Below, piece after piece: positions 9,366-19,004 of a stretch of 64,000 nucleotides of DNA. The translations under genes were made by a program, and so were the position numbers. The first letter of the stretch is position 1, and every line of letters starts with the position of its first letter. The notes below the pieces were generated by a model. It was not told the origin of the DNA. It was given only the letters and a program-made list of their open reading frames with translations, and made no database searches. Source of the stretch: Pseudomonas sp. MMS21 TM103 (GTDB lineage: Bacteria > Pseudomonadota > Gammaproteobacteria > Pseudomonadales > Pseudomonadaceae); the NCBI RefSeq assembly GCF_022132145.1, contig NZ_JAJISP010000004.1:1-64000 (forward strand), given 5' to 3'.

Positions 9366-10928
9366 GTGAGCCAAGCCCTGATTGCCGCCCTGCAGAACCC
9401 GGCCCTATATCCCCATCCGGTAGAGGCTTTCCAGGTCATCGAGACGCATATCTCCTGGGTAGTGTTGACCGGCCCCTACGCCTACAAGATCAAGAAACCG
9501 GTGAATTTCGGCTTTCTCGATTTCACCGAGCTGGCCGCTCGCGAACACTTCTGCAAGGAAGAGTTACGCCTCAACCAGCGCCTCACTCAAGGCCTGTACC
9601 TGGAAGTCTTGCCGATCAGCGGCAGTATCGAAGCACCGCAACTGGGTGGCGATGGCCCGGCCATAGAGTACGCCCTGAAAATGCGCCAGTTCCCTCAGGA
9701 CCAATTGCTCGCCGAGGTGCAGGCGCGCGGCGAACTGAGTGAGGCGCATGTCGATGCGCTGGCTGAACAAATCGCCCGGTTCCACCTCGACGCGCCACAA
9801 GTACCCCTGGCCCATGAGCTGGGTTCACCAGAAGCGGTGATGGCGCCAGTCAGGCAGAATTTCGAGCAGATCCGTCCACTGCTCTCGGACAAGGCCGACC
9901 TGCAGCAACTCGATGCCCTGCAAGCCTGGGCTGAGAGTAGCTTTACCCGGCTCGAACCACTGCTGGCGCAGCGCAAGGCCGAAGGCTTCATTCGCGAATG
10001 CCATGGCGATATCCACCTGGGCAACGTCACCCTGCTCGACGGCCAGGTAGTGCTGTTCGACTGCATCGAATTCAACGAACCCTTTCGTCTGATCGACATT
10101 GCCTCGGACGCCGCCTTCCTCGCCATGGACCTGGAAGACCGTGGCCTCAAGGCCTTCTCCCGACGCTTTGTCAGCGCCTGGCTGGAGCGCACCGGCGACT
10201 ATGCGGCGCTTGAATTGCTGAACTTCTACAAGGCCTACCGCGCCATGGTGCGCGGCAAAGTCAGCCTGTTCCGCCTCGGCCAGGAGACCGATGCGGTCCA
10301 GCGCGCAGTGATCCTGCGCCAATACCGCCGCTACGCCGTGCTGGCGGAGAGCTACAGCGCTATCCCGTCGCGCTTGCTGGCCATTACCCATGGGGTTTCC
10401 GCCGTTGGCAAGAGCCACGTGGCCATGCGCCTGGTCGAAGCACTGGGGGCCATTCGCCTGCGTTCGGATGTCGAGCGCAAGCGTCTGTTCGGCGAGCAGA
10501 ACACTGCCGACAAAGACCAATTAGGCGCCGGCATCTACAACCAGACTGCCAGCGATGCAACCTACCAACGCCTGCATCAACTGGCCGATGCCGCGCTGCA
10601 CGCCGGCTTCCCGGTGGTGATCGATGCCACTTACCTCAAGCAGGCGCAACGCCAGGCGGCCTGCCAGATTGCCGAAGACACCGGCGTGCCTTTCCTGATT
10701 CTCGACTGCCACGCTCCCGACGCCGTGATCGCCAGCTGGCTGGCCCTGCGCCAGGACCAGGCCCAGGATCCCTCCGACGCAACGATGGACGTGATCAAGG
10801 CCCAGCAAGCCAACCGCGAAGCTCTCGGCCAGGACGAACTCGCTCACAGCACGCGGGTCGACACCAATGAAAGCGCCAGCCTGGACAGCCTGATAGCGCG
10901 GATTCGTCAGCACCTGCCCGGGCTGTAA
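9366..10928 (+). CDS. Bifunctional aminoglycoside phosphotransferase-like / P-loop ATPase
   Basis: Two-domain protein of 520 aa. The N-terminal part (about 20-315) has the aminoglycoside-phosphotransferase fold with the catalytic-loop motif ECHGDIHLGN (H213-x-D215) and the metal-binding VVLFDCIEFN. The C-terminal part (about 335-510) is a P-loop kinase with Walker A GVSAVGKS (343-350). Proteins of this architecture are widespread in Pseudomonas, but their substrate is unknown; drug resistance should not be assumed. The GTG at 9366 is preferred over an in-frame ATG 39 bases upstream because AAGGA sits 6 bases before it. Confidence 0.88.
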   Translation: MSQALIAALQNPALYPHPVEAFQVIETHISWVVLTGPYAYKIKKPVNFGFLDFTELAAREHFCKEELRLNQRLTQGLYLEVLPISGSIEAPQLGGDGPAIEYALKMRQFPQDQLLAEVQARGELSEAHVDALAEQIARFHLDAPQVPLAHELGSPEAVMAPVRQNFEQIRPLLSDKADLQQLDALQAWAESSFTRLEPLLAQRKAEGFIRECHGDIHLGNVTLLDGQVVLFDCIEFNEPFRLIDIASDAAFLAMDLEDRGLKAFSRRFVSAWLERTGDYAALELLNFYKAYRAMVRGKVSLFRLGQETDAVQRAVILRQYRRYAVLAESYSAIPSRLLAITHGVSAVGKSHVAMRLVEALGAIRLRSDVERKRLFGEQNTADKDQLGAGIYNQTASDATYQRLHQLADAALHAGFPVVIDATYLKQAQRQAACQIAEDTGVPFLILDCHAPDAVIASWLALRQDQAQDPSDATMDVIKAQQANREALGQDELAHSTRVDTNESASLDSLIARIRQHLPGL

Positions 10929-11013
10929 GCGCCGCGACAGCGGAACAGCCGCGACGGGCAAAGCGCGTCGCGGCTTCTATACTGGCAGGGCCCCCATCAC
11001 GGACGTCCTGCTC

Positions 11014-11358
11014 ATGAGCCAGCCTTATCAACTCGATAGCCCGCTCTACAACCTGCTGCACAATGAAGACATTGCCGGCTTCAATGCCCAGAAGCCCAAG
11101 GACGGTGAGGTAGACCTGTGCAATGGCGACTTTCGCGGACTTGACTTGCGCGCTATCGACGCCAAGCGCATTAACTTCAGCGACGCCTATTTTCGCGGCA
11201 CGGATCTACGCGGGCTTGATCTGCGCGAGGCCCAACTTGAAGGCGCCAGCCTGGCCCATGCTCAGATTTCCGGAGTTTACTTCCCAGCCGACCTGAGCGC
11301 CGACGAGATACTCATGTCGGTTAAATTCGGCACACGCCTGCGCTACCGCACGCGCTGA
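11014..11358 (+). CDS. Pentapeptide repeat protein
   Basis: A 114-aa cytosolic protein whose middle (about 34-90) shows pentapeptide repeats of the A(D/N)Lxx type: FRGLDLRAID, FRGTDLRGLDLREAQLEGASLAHAQ. Such repeats form a right-handed quadrilateral beta-helix. The number of repeats is small and there is no sign of the longer Qnr type, so a DNA-gyrase role is not supported. It precedes the methyltransferase gene by 2 bases, so the two are probably co-translated. Function unknown. Confidence 0.85.
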   Translation: MSQPYQLDSPLYNLLHNEDIAGFNAQKPKDGEVDLCNGDFRGLDLRAIDAKRINFSDAYFRGTDLRGLDLREAQLEGASLAHAQISGVYFPADLSADEILMSVKFGTRLRYRTR

Positions 11359-11360
11359 TC

Positions 11361-12110
11361 ATGAGCGAAATCGCCCAACTGTTCGGCGCCAATGCCGGGG
11401 CCTACGCCAGTTTCCGCCCTCACTACCCGGCCGCCCTGTTCGACTGGCTGACCAGCCACTGCGCCGAACGGCAATGCGCCCTGGACATCGCCTGCGGCAA
11501 TGCCCAGGCCAGCGTGCCATTGCGCCAGCACTTTGCCCAAGTGCTGGCCTGCGATGCCAGTCTCGATCAACTGCGTGCCGCCCAAACGCCCTCGGGCATT
11601 ATCCTGTTCGCCGCCAAGGCCGAAGCCCAACCCCTGATCAGCGCCAGCCTCGATTTGATCGTGGTCGCCCAGGCCCTGCACTGGTTCGCCACCCCGGCTT
11701 TCTTCGCCGAGGTCACCCGACTGCTCAAACCCGGCGGCCTGTTCGGCGCCTGGTGCTACGGTTTGATGCGCATAGATGGCCCACTGGATGAACTGATCGA
11801 CGACTTTTATCGGAACACTCTCGGTGGTTATTGGCCACCAGGGCGCGACAGTGTCGACAGAGGCTACCGTGATATCCAGATGCCCTTCCCGCGCCTCGAA
11901 CCACCGGCGTTTGCCATCGAGGCACACTGGAGCTTTACCCAGCTGACCGGCTATCTGCGCACCTGGTCTGCCGTGCAGTACTTGGAGCGCCAACAAGGTC
12001 GCGATCCGGTCAGCGAACTGGAGCCGGCTCTACTCAGGGCCTGGGGCGATATCAAGCAGCCACGCTTTGTCAGTTGGCCACTACACTTGCTGGTAGGCAT
12101 CGCGCACTGA
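11361..12110 (+). CDS. Class I SAM-dependent methyltransferase
   Basis: A 249-aa protein with the Rossmann-like methyltransferase fold: motif I ALDIACGNAQASVPL (about residues 36-50), motif II acidic turn ACDAS, motif IV LDLIVVAQALHWF (about 96-108), and LLKPGGLFG after it. The AQALHWF signature groups it with the UbiE/TAM-like small-molecule methyltransferases; substrate unknown. It begins 2 bases after the pentapeptide gene and is followed by a short TfoX-type gene. Confidence 0.88.
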   Translation: MSEIAQLFGANAGAYASFRPHYPAALFDWLTSHCAERQCALDIACGNAQASVPLRQHFAQVLACDASLDQLRAAQTPSGIILFAAKAEAQPLISASLDLIVVAQALHWFATPAFFAEVTRLLKPGGLFGAWCYGLMRIDGPLDELIDDFYRNTLGGYWPPGRDSVDRGYRDIQMPFPRLEPPAFAIEAHWSFTQLTGYLRTWSAVQYLERQQGRDPVSELEPALLRAWGDIKQPRFVSWPLHLLVGIAH

Positions 12111-12152
12111 GTGTTTGATCAACCGCTCGCAAACAGCGCAAAGGGGGGCTGG

Positions 12153-12425
12153 ATGAATGACGAATTGCAACATTTGAAGAACCTTGGCAAAACCTCCGCA
12201 CAGTGGTTGCATGCTGTCGGCATCCACAGCGCCAACGATCTACGCAGGCTAGGTGCGGTCGATGCCTACCGCGCCGTACGGGCGCGCGGTTTCCGCGCAT
12301 CCAAGGTTTTACTCTATGCCATCGAGGGCGCCTTGCTCGATGTGCACTGGAGTGAATTACCACCCGCCCACAAAGCCGAATTGAATGGTCGACTCGATGT
12401 TTGTCCGCCGGACAACAAGAGCTAG
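12153..12425 (+). CDS. TfoX C-terminal domain protein
   Basis: A 90-aa protein consisting only of the helix-hairpin-helix-like TfoX C-terminal domain (LKNLGKTSAQWLHAVGIHSANDLRRLGAVDAYRAV...). In full-length TfoX/Sxy this half follows an N-terminal domain and helps CRP induce competence genes; stand-alone C-domains are common in Pseudomonas and their role is not settled. The ATG at 12153 follows an AAGGGGGG ribosome binding site and is preferred to the upstream in-frame GTG at 12111. Confidence 0.85.
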   Translation: MNDELQHLKNLGKTSAQWLHAVGIHSANDLRRLGAVDAYRAVRARGFRASKVLLYAIEGALLDVHWSELPPAHKAELNGRLDVCPPDNKS

Positions 12426-12531
12426 CTCACAACCTCTGCGCACAGTGATTTACCTATGACCTGGCACCGCTTATTGTCTCAGGGACGTTCGTGCGCTTTA
12501 GCCAGACTAGCCAGTTCAAGGAATTACGCTC

Positions 12532-13329
12532 ATGTATCTACTCGGGGAGCAACCGGCTTACGCCGACCAACTGATCAACCGACTGCAAAGCATCCCCACC
12601 CAGTTATTGGAAGGCCTGGCCCCCTGCGGAGCCGCCCTGAAACTGGAGCGCGCCGAGGACCTGGCTCAAGAACTGCCGGAGAACCAGCTGTTCATTATCG
12701 AGAATGGCTTGCTGCATGCCCTGGTCGACGAACGCCCGCTGTTCTACCTGCAGGAAGGTGACCTGGTCGGCCTGCGCCAGGGCATCGATCTGCCCAGCTG
12801 CCGTTACAGCAGCGAAGAGTCGCTTAGCCTGATCCCCTATTCACGCAGTGAAGTATTCAAGCACATCTATGTCAGCGAGCCGCGCCAGGAGCTGTTCATC
12901 CAGTACCTGATCGGGCACACCGCCCTGCTGTCAGACGCTCTGGCACGCCTCAAGCAACCGGAAATCCGTCCCGCGACAGGTTTCCAGCACTTCGCCGCTG
13001 GTGAAGAGTTGATCCACCAGGGCGATGCCGCCGACCATGTGTTCATCATCATCGAGGGCCACGCCACCGCCTATGTCGACGGGCACAGAGTCGGTGACGT
13101 GCAGAAAGACGAAATCTTCGGCGCCATGGCCGTCTTCACCCGCGAGAAGCGCAGCGCCACCGTGCTAGCCGACGAACCCTGCACGGTGATGGTGATCCCC
13201 AAGGAGCAGTTCCTAAGCCTGATGCAGAGCAACCCGCGTATTGCCCACAGCTTGATAGAAAGCATGGCGCGGAGGATCGACCTGCTGAACAAGGAAGTGA
13301 CCCAGCTGCGCCTGCCTGAAACCGCCTGA
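12532..13329 (+). CDS. Cyclic nucleotide-binding domain protein
   Basis: A 265-aa protein with a C-terminal cNMP-binding beta-barrel (about residues 138-250): FQHFAAGEELIHQGDAADHVFIIIEGHATAY...GAMAVFTREKRSATVLADEPCTVMVIPKEQF. The N-terminal half looks like a second, degenerate barrel. No helix-turn-helix and no enzyme domain is seen, so it is not a CRP-type activator; it may act as a ligand-responsive adaptor. It ends at a strong terminator, just before the prrF-like sRNA. The ligand is not known. Confidence 0.85.
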   Translation: MYLLGEQPAYADQLINRLQSIPTQLLEGLAPCGAALKLERAEDLAQELPENQLFIIENGLLHALVDERPLFYLQEGDLVGLRQGIDLPSCRYSSEESLSLIPYSRSEVFKHIYVSEPRQELFIQYLIGHTALLSDALARLKQPEIRPATGFQHFAAGEELIHQGDAADHVFIIIEGHATAYVDGHRVGDVQKDEIFGAMAVFTREKRSATVLADEPCTVMVIPKEQFLSLMQSNPRIAHSLIESMARRIDLLNKEVTQLRLPETA

Positions 13330-13353
13330 AAGCCAGTCGTGCGGCGCACTCGA

Positions 13354-13376
13354 AAACCCGGCCATGCGCCGGGTTT
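13354..13376 (+). terminator. intrinsic terminator after the cNMP-binding gene
   Basis: Nine-base arms AAACCCGGC (13354-13362) and GCCGGGTTT (13368-13376) with a 5-base loop, 24 bases after the stop codon. The U-tract is short but the stem is GC-rich. Confidence 0.85.
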
Positions 13377-13429
13377 GCTTTCTCTGTCCTGCCCCAGACA
13401 ACGGCCTGGAGTTATTTCGCCAAAGGCGA

Positions 13430-13457
13430 TTGACTTGTAAATGATAATCGATATTAT
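13430..13457 (+). promoter_or_regulatory. sRNA promoter overlapped by a Fur box
   Basis: A sigma-70 promoter with -35 TTGACT (13430-13435), 16-base spacer and -10 TATTAT (13452-13457). The spacer and -10 hold a Fur-box-like sequence (about 13437-13458) whose core AATGATAATC matches ten consecutive bases of the Fur consensus GATAATGATAATCATTATC. Fur-iron bound here would block RNA polymerase, so the sRNA should be made only in iron limitation. Confidence 0.85.
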
Positions 13458-13463
13458 TAGCAG

Positions 13464-13577
13464 CAGCCGGTCGCAAGATCGGCGGATAAGCTCAAGAGAC
13501 CTTCAGTCGGCCTCTTCAGATTATCTCCTCATCAGGCTAATCACGGTTTTGACCCGGCTCTTGCCGGGTCTTTTTTT
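13464..13577 (+). ncRNA. prrF: PrrF-type iron-responsive small RNA
   Basis: About 114 nt. It contains the conserved PrrF core (about 13511-13558, with TCTTCAGATTATCTCC and CATCAGGCTAATCACGG), the part that pairs with mRNAs of iron-containing proteins such as sodB and the succinate dehydrogenase operon. The 5' end forms a short stem. It ends in a textbook terminator: arms 13551-13558 and 13563-13570 followed by seven T. Functional equivalent of enteric RyhB. Only one copy is here; P. aeruginosa has a tandem pair, while most other pseudomonads have two separated copies. The 5' end is placed from the -10 box. Confidence 0.92.
13551..13577 (+). terminator. intrinsic terminator of the PrrF-like sRNA
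   Basis: Perfect 8-base GC-rich arms GACCCGGC/GCCGGGTC, TCTT loop, then seven T. The poly-U tail is also the usual Hfq contact at the 3' end of such sRNAs. Confidence 0.93.
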
Positions 13578-13700
13578 GCCCGGCAGAAAGTGCTCGCCGC
13601 CCGATCATCCAGTGCCGAAATGAGGGCGCGGTGGCGAACTGAAGCGCAACGCTGCCCGCCCCCCCCCTGCGCCCCGCTGCCCCTGGTGCTTAACCTGCGC

Positions 13701-15845
13701 TCAATATTCGATCTTGGCGTAGAGGGTCTTGCGTGATGCCTCACGTGCCTGTTTGAGGGTGTGAATGCCACGTTCGGCGAGCAAGGGGATCAGTTTGAGG
13801 AACACCTCGCCCGTGACCATGGCATCGCCCAGCGCGGTATGCCGGCCAACCACAGGCACACCGAGGCGCGTGGCGATCTGCTCCAGGCGATGTTCGTCGG
13901 CGGCATGCCCCGGATGCACCAGGGCGGACAGCAGCAGGGTATCGAGGACGGGCTGGATAAAGCGGATGCCGGTCTGCGCCTCCTTGAGTTGCAGGAAGCG
14001 CATGTCGAAGGCGGCATTGTGGGCCACCAGCACCGTATCTTCGGCAAAGCGCTGAAACAACGGCAGCACCTCGCCGATGCTCGGCTGCCCCGCCAGCATC
14101 TGTGGCGAGAGGCCATGTATCAGCTGTGATTCACGCGGGATGGCTCGGTGCGGATCGATCAGTTGCTCGAAGCATTCCTGCATCAGCAGTCGGCCATTGA
14201 CGATACGCGCCGCACCGATCGAGATAATTTCGTCACCCTCGGAGGGCGCGAGCCCGGTGGTTTCGGTGTCGAACACGGTGTAGGCCAACTCGCGCAACGG
14301 CATTTCGTCGAGTTCGGGGGTCTGCCCCGGCTGGCTGAACAGGTCGAAGTCGTAATACACCGGGCGCCCCTGAACCCGGGCGGGGAGCGGCGCCTGCACT
14401 TCCGGTTGGCTCACCGGCAACTGCAGATACAGGCGATTGTCACCGGTGAGCGCATCGGCTTGGCACCAGAGTTCGCCGCCGTGCCGCTCCAGCACCTCCT
14501 TGAGGGTAGACGCGGCGGCATTGTCTTCGGCTACCGGACTGCACGACCGCTGCTCCCACTCATGCAACTGCTGGGGGTCCAGCGCCATTCCGCTCCAGCG
14601 CAGGGCCAGGCGCACGAAACGGCCTTCGACGGCCAGTTCGAACGCCACCTCGCGAATGCCCAGCGTGGCGACCATGGCGCCCATCAACTGAGTCAGCGCC
14701 TGCACCAGGGAATAGCTGTCCAGGCTCAGCCAGAGCGACTCGTCGCCGCCCTGGTAACGGGCGGCGACACCCAGCGTGGCGGCAAAATTACGCTGCAGGG
14801 CAAGCAGCAGGTCGGTCGCCAGCATGTCCTCCAGCGGCCACTGCGGGCGCAGCAGGTCGGCATGCTGGCTCAGCGCCTGCTCAAGGTGCTGGGAAAGCCG
14901 CTGCGCCTCATCGCTGATCACCTTGCCGAAGCGCTGGCGGTGCTCGGCATCCATCTGCGGGTATTGCTCGACGGTTTCCGCCGCCGCGCGAATATTGCCC
15001 AGCGCCGCCCGGGTGCCTTCGGTCAGTTGCTGCAACAGCGCATCGCGGCGACTGTTGAGTTCGACCGCTCGGGTGATGTCATCGAGGATCAAGATGAAAC
15101 CGATCAGCTCACCCTGCTGATCCAGCACCGGGGCCATCTGCGCTCGCAGCAGATGGGCCCCACGTGCCGTGACGAAATGCGCCACCGGGCTGGGATTGTC
15201 CTGTTGCAGCCGCTGCCTGACCCGCTCCAGGGCGTGCACGATCAAGCGCTGATCGAGAATGCCGAAGATCGAGCGCCCCAACCCGACCGGCGCACCAGCC
15301 GGGCCAGCGGCGTCCGGCTCCAGCAACAGGCTGGCGCTGCTGTTGTAGAGCAGAATGCGACCCTCGCGATTACACACCAGCACACTCTGCTCGAGCTCCG
15401 ACATCAGCGCGGCCAGACGATTCTTCTCCTGCTCGAGACGGGCATTGGCCTCCTCGATGCGCACCGCCACCTCACGCTGCAGGGCGCAATGCGCCTCGGC
15501 AAAGGCATTCAGGGCGGCGCCCAGCCGACGCATGTCGCGGCTGCCGGTGAGAGCCACGCGGTGCGCGGGGTTGACCCGGTGGATGATGCCGACTTCCTCG
15601 CTCAGGCGGATCACCACCTCAGGGTAGGCTGCCAGCCACAGGCGCAGGAGCACGCCGAACGGGATCAGCAGCAGCCCGGAGAGCACCACCAACAGCGCGC
15701 CACGCCCGGCCAGCAGCGCGAGCACGGTGGCACGCTCCTGGCTGTTCAGGTCGGCCCACAACAGTCCCCCGGCAAGCGCCAGCAAACTGCCAAGCAGCAG
15801 ACTGAGGATGGACAGCCAAAAGACGAAACGCAGACGTGGACTCAT
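13701..15845 (-). CDS. Membrane sensor pseudo-kinase fused to a DnaQ-type 3'-5' exonuclease
   Basis: A 714-aa protein: two membrane segments (about 7-30, 46-68), a coiled linker (115-150), a PAS-like domain (about 150-260), a histidine-kinase-like region (about 262-478) and a C-terminal DEDDh exonuclease (about 520-690). The exonuclease site looks intact: D526-x-E528 in VFDTETTG, D614 in AHNAAFD, H669 and D674 in RHTALGDA. The kinase region looks dead: the H-box position reads QQLTEGTRAALGNIR with no phospho-accepting His, and the N- and G-boxes are not recognisable. Last gene of a four-gene operon, 3 bases after the response regulator. Its substrate and signal are unknown. Confidence 0.85.
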   Translation of the reverse strand: MSPRLRFVFWLSILSLLLGSLLALAGGLLWADLNSQERATVLALLAGRGALLVVLSGLLLIPFGVLLRLWLAAYPEVVIRLSEEVGIIHRVNPAHRVALTGSRDMRRLGAALNAFAEAHCALQREVAVRIEEANARLEQEKNRLAALMSELEQSVLVCNREGRILLYNSSASLLLEPDAAGPAGAPVGLGRSIFGILDQRLIVHALERVRQRLQQDNPSPVAHFVTARGAHLLRAQMAPVLDQQGELIGFILILDDITRAVELNSRRDALLQQLTEGTRAALGNIRAAAETVEQYPQMDAEHRQRFGKVISDEAQRLSQHLEQALSQHADLLRPQWPLEDMLATDLLLALQRNFAATLGVAARYQGGDESLWLSLDSYSLVQALTQLMGAMVATLGIREVAFELAVEGRFVRLALRWSGMALDPQQLHEWEQRSCSPVAEDNAAASTLKEVLERHGGELWCQADALTGDNRLYLQLPVSQPEVQAPLPARVQGRPVYYDFDLFSQPGQTPELDEMPLRELAYTVFDTETTGLAPSEGDEIISIGAARIVNGRLLMQECFEQLIDPHRAIPRESQLIHGLSPQMLAGQPSIGEVLPLFQRFAEDTVLVAHNAAFDMRFLQLKEAQTGIRFIQPVLDTLLLSALVHPGHAADEHRLEQIATRLGVPVVGRHTALGDAMVTGEVFLKLIPLLAERGIHTLKQAREASRKTLYAKIEY

Positions 15846-15848
15846 CGA

Positions 15849-16220
15849 CTATTCGACCGCCAACTGCGCGCCGATCTGCGCCAGCAACTCCTGGGTCGAG
15901 AACGGCTTGGTGATGTAGGCATTGGCCCCCAGCGCCAAGCCCTTGCTGATCTCGACCTCGCGCCCCTTGGCCGTGAGCATGACAATGCGCATGTGCTGCC
16001 AATGCGGATTCTCGCGGATTTTCTGGCACACGTCGAAACCGCTCAGGCGAGGCAGCATCACATCGAGCAGCACCAGGTCCGGCGGTTGCCGCTCAATGGC
16101 CTCCAGGGCCTCCTGACCGTCGTGCGCCACCATTACCTGATAACCGGCCTGCTCAAGCAGGAACTCGAGCGAGATGACGATGTTCGGTTCGTCGTCGGCG
16201 ATTAATACGGTTTTGCTCAT
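15849..16220 (-). CDS. Single-domain response regulator (CheY-like)
   Basis: A 123-aa receiver domain with no output domain: acidic pair D9-D10, phosphorylation site D53 in [13 protein letters not shown], a conserved T/A switch position in VMLTAKG and the K in YITKPF. The start overlaps the stop of the upstream sensor kinase by 4 bases (ATGA), so the two are translationally coupled and it is the likely phosphotransfer partner of that kinase. The longer frame extending into the kinase gene is rejected. Output probably passes through protein contact, possibly with the downstream pseudo-kinase/exonuclease (inference). Confidence 0.92.
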   Translation of the reverse strand: MSKTVLIADDEPNIVISLEFLLEQAGYQVMVAHDGQEALEAIERQPPDLVLLDVMLPRLSGFDVCQKIRENPHWQHMRIVMLTAKGREVEISKGLALGANAYITKPFSTQELLAQIGAQLAVE

Positions 16221-18991
16221 ACGCCATACTCCGTCTCGCGGCCTGCGTCTGACGCAGCCGCATTCGCCTGCCCCAAGGGCAGGGTAAAGGAAAAGGTCGC
16301 TCCCTGTCCGCGCGCACTGCTCACCCACAACCGGCCGCCGAAGTGCTCGATGATCTGCCGGCTGATCGGCAGCCCCAGACCGGTGCCCTGCGGCTTTTCG
16401 GTGAGGTTGTCACCGGCCTGGCGAAACTTCTCGAAGATGGTCTGCTGATCGGCCGGGTCGATACCGCAGCCGTTGTCGCGCACGTCCACTTGCAACGCCT
16501 CCGGCAGGACCTGCACGGCGATGCCGATGCGCCCCGCCTCGCGGTCGCAGAACTTCACCGCATTGGAGATCAGATTGAGCAGCACCTGCAGCAGGCGATC
16601 GCGGTCGGCCAGCACCGGCGGAATCTGCGCCGGCAGCTCAAGGCGCAGTGCCACGCCCTGTTCCTGCAACAGCTGGCTGGTGGTGGCCTGGGCGTCCTCG
16701 ATCACCTCCTTCAGATCGAGCGCCGTGGTGTGCCATTCGGCACGGCCCGACTCGAGCTTGGCCAGGTCAAGCACCTGGTTGATCATCCGCGTCAGGCGCT
16801 CGCTCTCCTTGACGATGATGCCGACGAAGCGCGCGCGCTGCGCCGGATCGAGCTCGGGGTTGTCGTTGAGAATCTCGGAGAAGGCGCGGATCGAGGTCAG
16901 CGGCGTACGCAGTTCGTGGGTCACGGTGGAGATGAAGTCATCCTTCAAACGGTCGAGTTCCTGCAGCCGCGCATTGGCCGCGCGCAGTTCGCCGGTGGCG
17001 ATTTCAAGTTCATGCGACTGCTGCTCCAGGCGGCGGCTGTAGGCGATCACCTGGGAGGCTTCGTCGAGAATGCCGAGCACCTCGTCCATGCCCAGCGGCT
17101 CCTCCTGCACCACCGAGGCCAGCATCACCCGCGCCGAAGCGGTGCCAATCGCACCCGCCAGCTGTTGCTCGGCGAAGTGCACCAGATCGGCATCCGGCAC
17201 CAGCTCGGCACTCGACGCCAGGCCCCGCTGCGCGGCGTAGCCGGCGAAGGCCTCACGGGCCCGCGCCGGGCCGAGGAAGCGCCCGACCAAGGCAATCACC
17301 TCGGTCACCGAGGCGCTGCCGCGCCACAGGCTGGAGCCGCGTCCGGCCACCTTGAAGGCATCGACGAACAGCAGCGCCTGGGCATGCTCGCGACTGCTCT
17401 GCTGACCGAATAGCGAGACGCCGACATAGGCGCCGAGATTGGCCAACATGCTCCAGAACAGCGAATGGCCGATCTCGTCCAGCCCCGCCAGACCGAACAG
17501 CGCCAGCGGCTTGAGCCAGGCGATGGCGAACGGCCCCTGCTCGATGAAACTCAGCGGCAACCAACCGGACTTGGAGAACGCCGGCAACAGCAGGGTGTAC
17601 AGCCACAGCAGAAAGCCCAATGACAGCCCGCTCAGGGCGCCGGCGCGGGTGCCCTGCTTCCAGTACATGCCGCCGAGCATCGCCGGGGCGAACTGCGCCA
17701 CCGCCGCGAACGATACCAGGCCGATCGAGACCAGCGCGTAGGCCTCGCCCGCCGCGCGGTAATACACATAACCGAGCAGCATCAACAGCAGGATGGCGCC
17801 GCGGCGGATGCCCAGCAGCAAGCCCGAGAGGTCCGCCCGCTGCGCCAGGCCCAGGGCCTTCCAGCGCAGCAGCAGCGGCATCGCCAGATCGTTGCAGATC
17901 ATCGTGGAGAGCGCGATGGTCTCGACGATGACCATGCCAGTGGCGGCCGAGAGCCCGCCGACGAACACCAGCAGCGCCAACGACTCCTGGCGCAGGGCCA
18001 TGGGCAGGGTGAGGACAAAGGTATCGGCATCCACCGTGCCGGCGGGAAAATGCATCAAGCCGGCGAAGGTAATCGGCAGGACGAAAATATTGATCGCCAG
18101 CAGGTACAGCGGAAACAGCCAGATGGCCTTGGCCACGTGGTTCTCGTTGACGTTCTCGACCACGCTGATCTGGAACTGGCGCGGCAGAAACAGGATCGAC
18201 AGCATCGATAGAAAAATCAGCGACACCCAGGAGCCATAAGTCCCAGCAGGACCGCCGAAGGCCAGCAATTGGTCGACATCGGGCAAGCGCGCGGCCTGTT
18301 CGAATACGTCGGCGAAGCCATGGTAAAGGCCAAAAGTGACGTACAGACCGACCGCCAGAAAAGCCAGCAGCTTGACCAGCGACTCGAACGCGATAGCCGC
18401 CACCATGCCTTCATGGCGCTCGGTCGCGTCGAGATGGCGGGTGCCGAACAGGATGGTGAAAATCGCCAACAGCAGCGCCACGTAGAGCGCGGTGTCCTGC
18501 AGGGGGCCAAGCGCCTGACCCGAGCTCGGCATCTGAATCGTCGGATACTGCCAGAGAATCAGGAAGCTGCTGGACACCGCCTTGAGCTGCAGGGCGATAT
18601 AGGGGATCACACCGACCACCGCGATCAGCGTGACCAGGCCACCAAGCAGCGCGCTCTTGCCATAGCGCGCGGCGATGAAGTCGGCGATCGAGGTGATCCG
18701 ATTGGCCTTGCTGATGCGGATCATCTTGCGCAGCACCAGCCAGAACAGCGCCGCCATCAGGGTCGGCCCGAGGTAGATCGGCAGAAAACCGACGCCACTG
18801 ACCGCCGCCCGACCAACGCTGCCGTAGAAGGTCCAGGAGGTAGCGTACACCGCCATCGACAGCGCATAGATATAAGGATTGGCGATGATCGAGCGGCCGG
18901 CATCGGCGCGTTTGTCACCCCAGTAGGCGATAGCGAAGAGGATGCCCAGGTAGGCGCAGGAGGTCAGCAGGATCAAGCCAGCGAGCGGCAT
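16217..18991 (-). CDS. Sodium:solute symporter-type sensor histidine kinase
   Basis: A 924-aa protein joining a polytopic N-terminal half of the sodium/solute symporter family (about 1-520, some 12-13 membrane segments) to a cytoplasmic kinase. The catalytic half has the H-box [20 protein letters not shown]-box [12 protein letters not shown]1 box VRDNGCGID and G2 box [12 protein letters not shown], all intact. It has no C-terminal receiver. The architecture is that of CbrA, CrbS and MxtR, which sense or import nutrients such as acetate or histidine. It is distinct from the CbrA gene at 46.3 kb. The ligand is unknown, but the CrbS/MxtR likeness makes short organic acids reasonable candidates. 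Confidence 0.9.
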   Translation of the reverse strand: MPLAGLILLTSCAYLGILFAIAYWGDKRADAGRSIIANPYIYALSMAVYATSWTFYGSVGRAAVSGVGFLPIYLGPTLMAALFWLVLRKMIRISKANRITSIADFIAARYGKSALLGGLVTLIAVVGVIPYIALQLKAVSSSFLILWQYPTIQMPSSGQALGPLQDTALYVALLLAIFTILFGTRHLDATERHEGMVAAIAFESLVKLLAFLAVGLYVTFGLYHGFADVFEQAARLPDVDQLLAFGGPAGTYGSWVSLIFLSMLSILFLPRQFQISVVENVNENHVAKAIWLFPLYLLAINIFVLPITFAGLMHFPAGTVDADTFVLTLPMALRQESLALLVFVGGLSAATGMVIVETIALSTMICNDLAMPLLLRWKALGLAQRADLSGLLLGIRRGAILLLMLLGYVYYRAAGEAYALVSIGLVSFAAVAQFAPAMLGGMYWKQGTRAGALSGLSLGFLLWLYTLLLPAFSKSGWLPLSFIEQGPFAIAWLKPLALFGLAGLDEIGHSLFWSMLANLGAYVGVSLFGQQSSREHAQALLFVDAFKVAGRGSSLWRGSASVTEVIALVGRFLGPARAREAFAGYAAQRGLASSAELVPDADLVHFAEQQLAGAIGTASARVMLASVVQEEPLGMDEVLGILDEASQVIAYSRRLEQQSHELEIATGELRAANARLQELDRLKDDFISTVTHELRTPLTSIRAFSEILNDNPELDPAQRARFVGIIVKESERLTRMINQVLDLAKLESGRAEWHTTALDLKEVIEDAQATTSQLLQEQGVALRLELPAQIPPVLADRDRLLQVLLNLISNAVKFCDREAGRIGIAVQVLPEALQVDVRDNGCGIDPADQQTIFEKFRQAGDNLTEKPQGTGLGLPISRQIIEHFGGRLWVSSARGQGATFSFTLPLGQANAAASDAGRETEYGV

Positions 18992-19004
18992 GGACAGCGC
19001 CTCC

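Noticed and set aside
9366..10928. Aminoglycoside resistance gene
   Set aside because: The phosphotransferase-like domain is fused to a P-loop kinase of a common housekeeping type in Pseudomonas; no resistance context.
14148..16205. 685-codon plus-strand frame
   Set aside because: Antisense shadow of the exonuclease and response-regulator genes in GC-rich DNA; Gln/His/Arg-rich composition and no family likeness.
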